From an uncultured Planctomycetaceae bacterium (lineage in GTDB: Bacteria > Planctomycetota > Planctomycetia > Pirellulales > Pirellulaceae), in assembly GCA_937904535.1 (NCBI GenBank), contig CALELC010000095.1:1-5975 (forward strand): a stretch of 5,975 bases of DNA, written 5' to 3'. Positions 3,191 through 5,975 of this stretch are shown here, one piece after another (position 1 is the stretch's first letter; every line of letters starts with the position of its first letter). Both the position numbers and the translations under genes were made by a program. Under the pieces are notes generated by a model that was given only the letters and a program-made list of their open reading frames with translations, made no database searches and was not told the DNA's origin.

Positions 3191-5975
3191 TCATTGCTCG
3201 GCCGACCGCGCCGAAGCGCCCCGATCGGCACGCAAGCGATCGAGGTTTCGCTGATGAAGGGCGAGACGCTCGAGAATGGTGCGGTTCTCGGGGTCGCGAG
3301 ATAAGGCTTGACTCTGGCACTCAAGCGAACGGGAATACCATAACGTGGCATCATCGATCCGCTGCCACTTTTCGTAGCAGAGTCCTAAATTGTTTTGCAC
3401 GCTCGCTAAGTCGCTGAACACTGCGGAGGAACTGCCTGGGTCGATTTCCTCGCGGGCTGCGGCGCTGGCTTCAAGCGTATCGATCGCTGCTAAAAACTGT
3501 GTTTCGGCTTCGTTCCAGCGCTGCTGTGTCAATAAGAATTGACCCAGGCTGTTTTGGTTCGCGGCTAACTCGGCATGGTAATGATGAGCGTCCGGCACCC
3601 TCGCCGCTAGGTGGCTCCACTGCTCGATCGCGTCTGTCAAGCAACGCTCGGCTTGCTCGCGCTGCTCGGTCTGCACGGCCAGCGCCCCAGCATTGGCGAG
3701 CACGCGTGCGAGGTGCGTGCGACTGTGCTCGGCGGCTGGCTGCGCCTCAACCCATTTTTCCGCCGACCGAATCGCACGGGCCAATAGCCGGCCCGCCGTG
3801 ACGGGATCGGATTGTTGATGGAAGGAGGCCAAATTGTTGTGGCACAGGGTGTCGAGTTCGAGCACTCGCAGGTCCACCATCGGATCGAGCAACTGTGCGT
3901 CGAGGATTTCGATTGCCTGTTGCAACGCGAGCTGCCCTTGCTCCAGAAGCTGGTTGCGAAGCAACAGATCGCCTTGCTGAATGATCAGTGCAGCCAGTTC
4001 GATGGCGTAGGCATTCTCACCTGGCATCATGCGGGCGGCTTGACGCTGCAGATCAACCGCCTGCTGCAGGTTGTCACTCCAGCCTCCGACCGCGAGCGGC
4101 GACACACCGCTGTCCTCGGCCTGCAACGTGGCCAACCCACCGTAGGCCTGCGCCAAGCGACTGGCAGCCACCGCGGCAAACTGCGGCGCCTCCGGTGAAC
4201 ACTCCGGCAGCGGCCGCAGCGTCTCGATCGCTTGCAGATAGCTTTTGCTGGCAGCCTGCCGCTGGCCGCTGTGCACATACACGCTGGCAAGCTGCCCGTA
4301 GGCTTCGCCCAACTGCAATTTCAGCTCGGGCTGATCCTGGGCATAGTCGATGAAATCGAGGTAGTACTGAGTCAGCTCGGCCAGGATTTCAGCCCGCAGC
4401 GTCTCCCCCCCGCGGATCCCACGCAGCCGGTCAATCGCCAGTGAGCCGAAGTTTTGCACCACGCGATTGGTCTGCATCAGGTGCAGGTCAGCCCGTTCGC
4501 TCGCTTCGGTCGCCAAACGCTTGTGCGTGGCGATCATCACCGTCGCCACCGTTAATCCGCACAGGGTCACCAATAGACTGAGCGAGGTCGCCAAGAAGAG
4601 GTGCTTGTGGCGCGTCACCCATTTGATCGTCTGATCGAGATAGGTCGGACGTTTAGCCAGCGGCTGCTCACCGCGCAAAAACCGCTGCAGGTCCTCCGCC
4701 AACTCGCCCGCCGATTCGTAACGCTCCAGCGGTTCCCGGCTGATCGCCTTGCAGAGAATCGTCTCCAAGTCAGCAGGAATCGCCGGATTGAGCTTACGCG
4801 GCGCTACTGGAGTCGACTGATTGATCAATGTGATCAGCTCGATCCGGTTGGGCGCGTCAAACGCCAACTGCAACGTCAACAGCTCATACAGCGTAATGCC
4901 GAGCGAATAGATATCGGTACGGTGATCGACCGCATGCACCCGCCCGGATGCCTGCTCGGGACTCATGTACCGCAGCGTTCCCATCAGATCCCCGGTAACC
5001 GACATCGGTGAGGTCTGTTGGCAGCGGGCTAAGCCGAAGTCGGTGATCCACAGATTCGCACGTCCATCGATCATCAGGTTCGAAGGTTTGATGTCCCGGT
5101 GGATCACGCCGCACTGGTGGGCATAGTGCAACGCCTCGGCCGCCTGAATCCCAAGCCGCACAATCGATTCGATGTGGCTGCGGCTGCGGATCGAGGCCAG
5201 GGTCGAACTCGGCAGACTCTTACGGGTGTCGACATCGGGCGCCGTCGGCGTAGCGGGCGGGGCAATCGCTTCGCCGGGTTGGATCAACGTCGTTTGGTGG
5301 CAGATCGCGTTGGCCTTGCCTCCAGCGCGCAAGTCGGCCACGACCTGCTCCAGCGACAACCCTTCAATCAACTGCATGCTGTAGTAGTGAACACCGCGTT
5401 CGCATCCCACGGCATACACGGGGACAATGTTCGGGTGGTGCAGCTGCGCAGCGGCTTGGGCTTCGTTTTGAAACCGCTTGATCTGCTTGGGATCGAGCAC
5501 CGCGGCGAACGGCAGCGTCTTAATCGCCACATCCCGGCCGAGCGACAATTGCCGAGCGCGATAGACGATCCCCATCCCGCCGCGGCCGATTTCGCCCAGC
5601 AGGTGGTAATCTCCCAGTCGCGTTTGCGGTCCGTGCCCGGTGGAAGGCGGCGGACTCTCGACCGGCCGCCGGCTGGCAAACGGCTGCGGCGCAGCGTTGC
5701 GACCGAACGGGACCAGTTGGATTCGGCTGGAACTGTCGTCCTGCTTCCCCGCCTGCGGATGGAAAGCATTCTGCAGATCGTTTAACTGAGCGATGTAGTT
5801 CCGCAGCGCCGCTTCCATCTGCGGGCGTCCTTGAACCCAACTCGAAATCGACGGCGGCTCCCCCGCTTCCCAACCGGCCAGATAGCGATCGAGCATTTCC
5901 GCCAGTTCGGCCTGTTGATCGGGACTGAACTGCTGCAGCGCCGAGGGATCCCAAGCTGATGAGCCGAGCGCAGAG
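3191..5975 (-). CDS. Transmembrane Ser/Thr protein kinase (Hanks type, PknB-like) with TPR-like C-terminal region; start outside window
   Basis: The frame is open from the right edge to TGA 3193-3191, at least 927 residues. The first visible ATG (5896-5894) is probably internal: the 26 codons before it contain no stop, and they continue the helical N-terminal segment (QQAELAEMLDRYLAGWEAGEPP) that opens many planctomycete kinases. Numbering from that ATG, the kinase domain spans about 94-408. It has glycine loop GEIGRGGMGIVY (101-112), catalytic Lys126, helix C Glu145, HRDIKPSN (266-273), DFG (286-288) and SPE (312-314, in place of APE). All catalytic residues are present, so it should phosphorylate Ser/Thr. 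A polar insert of about 48 residues lies at 193-240, before helix E. One transmembrane helix is at 433-456. The rest (about 460-880) is helical with TPR-like units, best at 529-560, 725-757, 773-805 and 831-865, presumably outside the cytoplasm for ligand or protein binding. No PASTA or WD40 repeats are seen. It is probably in an operon with the LExR-type gene 31 bp downstream. Confidence 0.93.
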   Translation of the reverse strand, partial: SALGSSAWDPSALQQFSPDQQAELAEMLDRYLAGWEAGEPPSISSWVQGRPQMEAALRNYIAQLNDLQNAFHPQAGKQDDSSSRIQLVPFGRNAAPQPFASRRPVESPPPSTGHGPQTRLGDYHLLGEIGRGGMGIVYRARQLSLGRDVAIKTLPFAAVLDPKQIKRFQNEAQAAAQLHHPNIVPVYAVGCERGVHYYSMQLIEGLSLEQVVADLRAGGKANAICHQTTLIQPGEAIAPPATPTAPDVDTRKSLPSSTLASIRSRSHIESIVRLGIQAAEALHYAHQCGVIHRDIKPSNLMIDGRANLWITDFGLARCQQTSPMSVTGDLMGTLRYMSPEQASGRVHAVDHRTDIYSLGITLYELLTLQLAFDAPNRIELITLINQSTPVAPRKLNPAIPADLETILCKAISREPLERYESAGELAEDLQRFLRGEQPLAKRPTYLDQTIKWVTRHKHLFLATSLSLLVTLCGLTVATVMIATHKRLATEASERADLHLMQTNRVVQNFGSLAIDRLRGIRGGETLRAEILAELTQYYLDFIDYAQDQPELKLQLGEAYGQLASVYVHSGQRQAASKSYLQAIETLRPLPECSPEAPQFAAVAASRLAQAYGGLATLQAEDSGVSPLAVGGWSDNLQQAVDLQRQAARMMPGENAYAIELAALIIQQGDLLLRNQLLEQGQLALQQAIEILDAQLLDPMVDLRVLELDTLCHNNLASFHQQSDPVTAGRLLARAIRSAEKWVEAQPAAEHSRTHLARVLANAGALAVQTEQREQAERCLTDAIEQWSHLAARVPDAHHYHAELAANQNSLGQFLLTQQRWNEAETQFLAAIDTLEASAAAREEIDPGSSSAVFSDLASVQNNLGLCYEKWQRIDDATLWYSRSLECQSQALSRDPENRTILERLALHQRNLDRLRADRGASARSAEQ

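Noticed and set aside
3160..3354. N-terminal extension of the LExR-type gene into the kinase gene
   Set aside because: The 65 extra codons overlap the conserved-frame kinase C-terminus, and the LExR signature is at the expected distance from the ATG at 3159. A TTG at 3189-3187 is also in frame but has no better ribosome-binding site.
5099..5785. Open frame of 228 codons on the + strand over the kinase N-terminal half
   Set aside because: Antisense to the kinase catalytic domain with its conserved motifs; the translation is Arg-rich low-information sequence with no family resemblance.

Overview
The window reads as a GC-rich chromosomal segment from a planctomycete, probably of the Pirellula/Rhodopirellula type. 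This is inferred from protein style, not from a marker gene. Four things point there: a very large Ser/Thr kinase with a membrane segment and a TPR-like C-terminal half; an ECF sigma factor with the region 2.2 string AEDAFQGTF, close to the AEDAFQATF seen in many planctomycete ECFs; a protein with a planctomycete-type N-terminal LExR signature (LEHRCPMDA); and a small membrane protein ending in the planctomycete pattern '...PC...P.(A/G)IWALV.L'.

Layout. On the + strand: the 3' end of a small membrane-protein gene (1-245), an orphan GroES-like co-chaperonin (345-668), a 234-bp intergenic region with a candidate terminator, a sigma70-like promoter and a nested-hairpin leader (669-902), and an ECF sigma factor (903-1538). 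On the - strand, converging on the sigma gene: a 523-residue low-complexity protein with the LExR-type N-terminus (1588-3159). Only 31 bp upstream of it is the kinase gene (3191 to the right edge), whose start is probably outside the window. No stretch over 300 bp lacks a gene.

How the genes may work together. The kinase has a complete catalytic motif set, one transmembrane helix and a long TPR-like region on the far side of the membrane. The probably exported LExR protein is most likely co-transcribed with it, and the sigma gene ends 49 bp away on the other strand. No anti-sigma gene lies beside the sigma factor. ECF sigma factors linked to Ser/Thr kinases are known in Planctomycetes, so a kinase-to-sigma signalling module is plausible, but it rests only on gene proximity.

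The most unusual non-coding features are three mutually exclusive hairpins in the sigma leader, an imperfect 18-bp tandem duplication across the sigma stop codon, and a 15-pair inverted repeat between the convergent genes. That repeat folds better as sigma mRNA than as antisense RNA. There is no sign of a CRISPR array, transposase, phage gene or tRNA.
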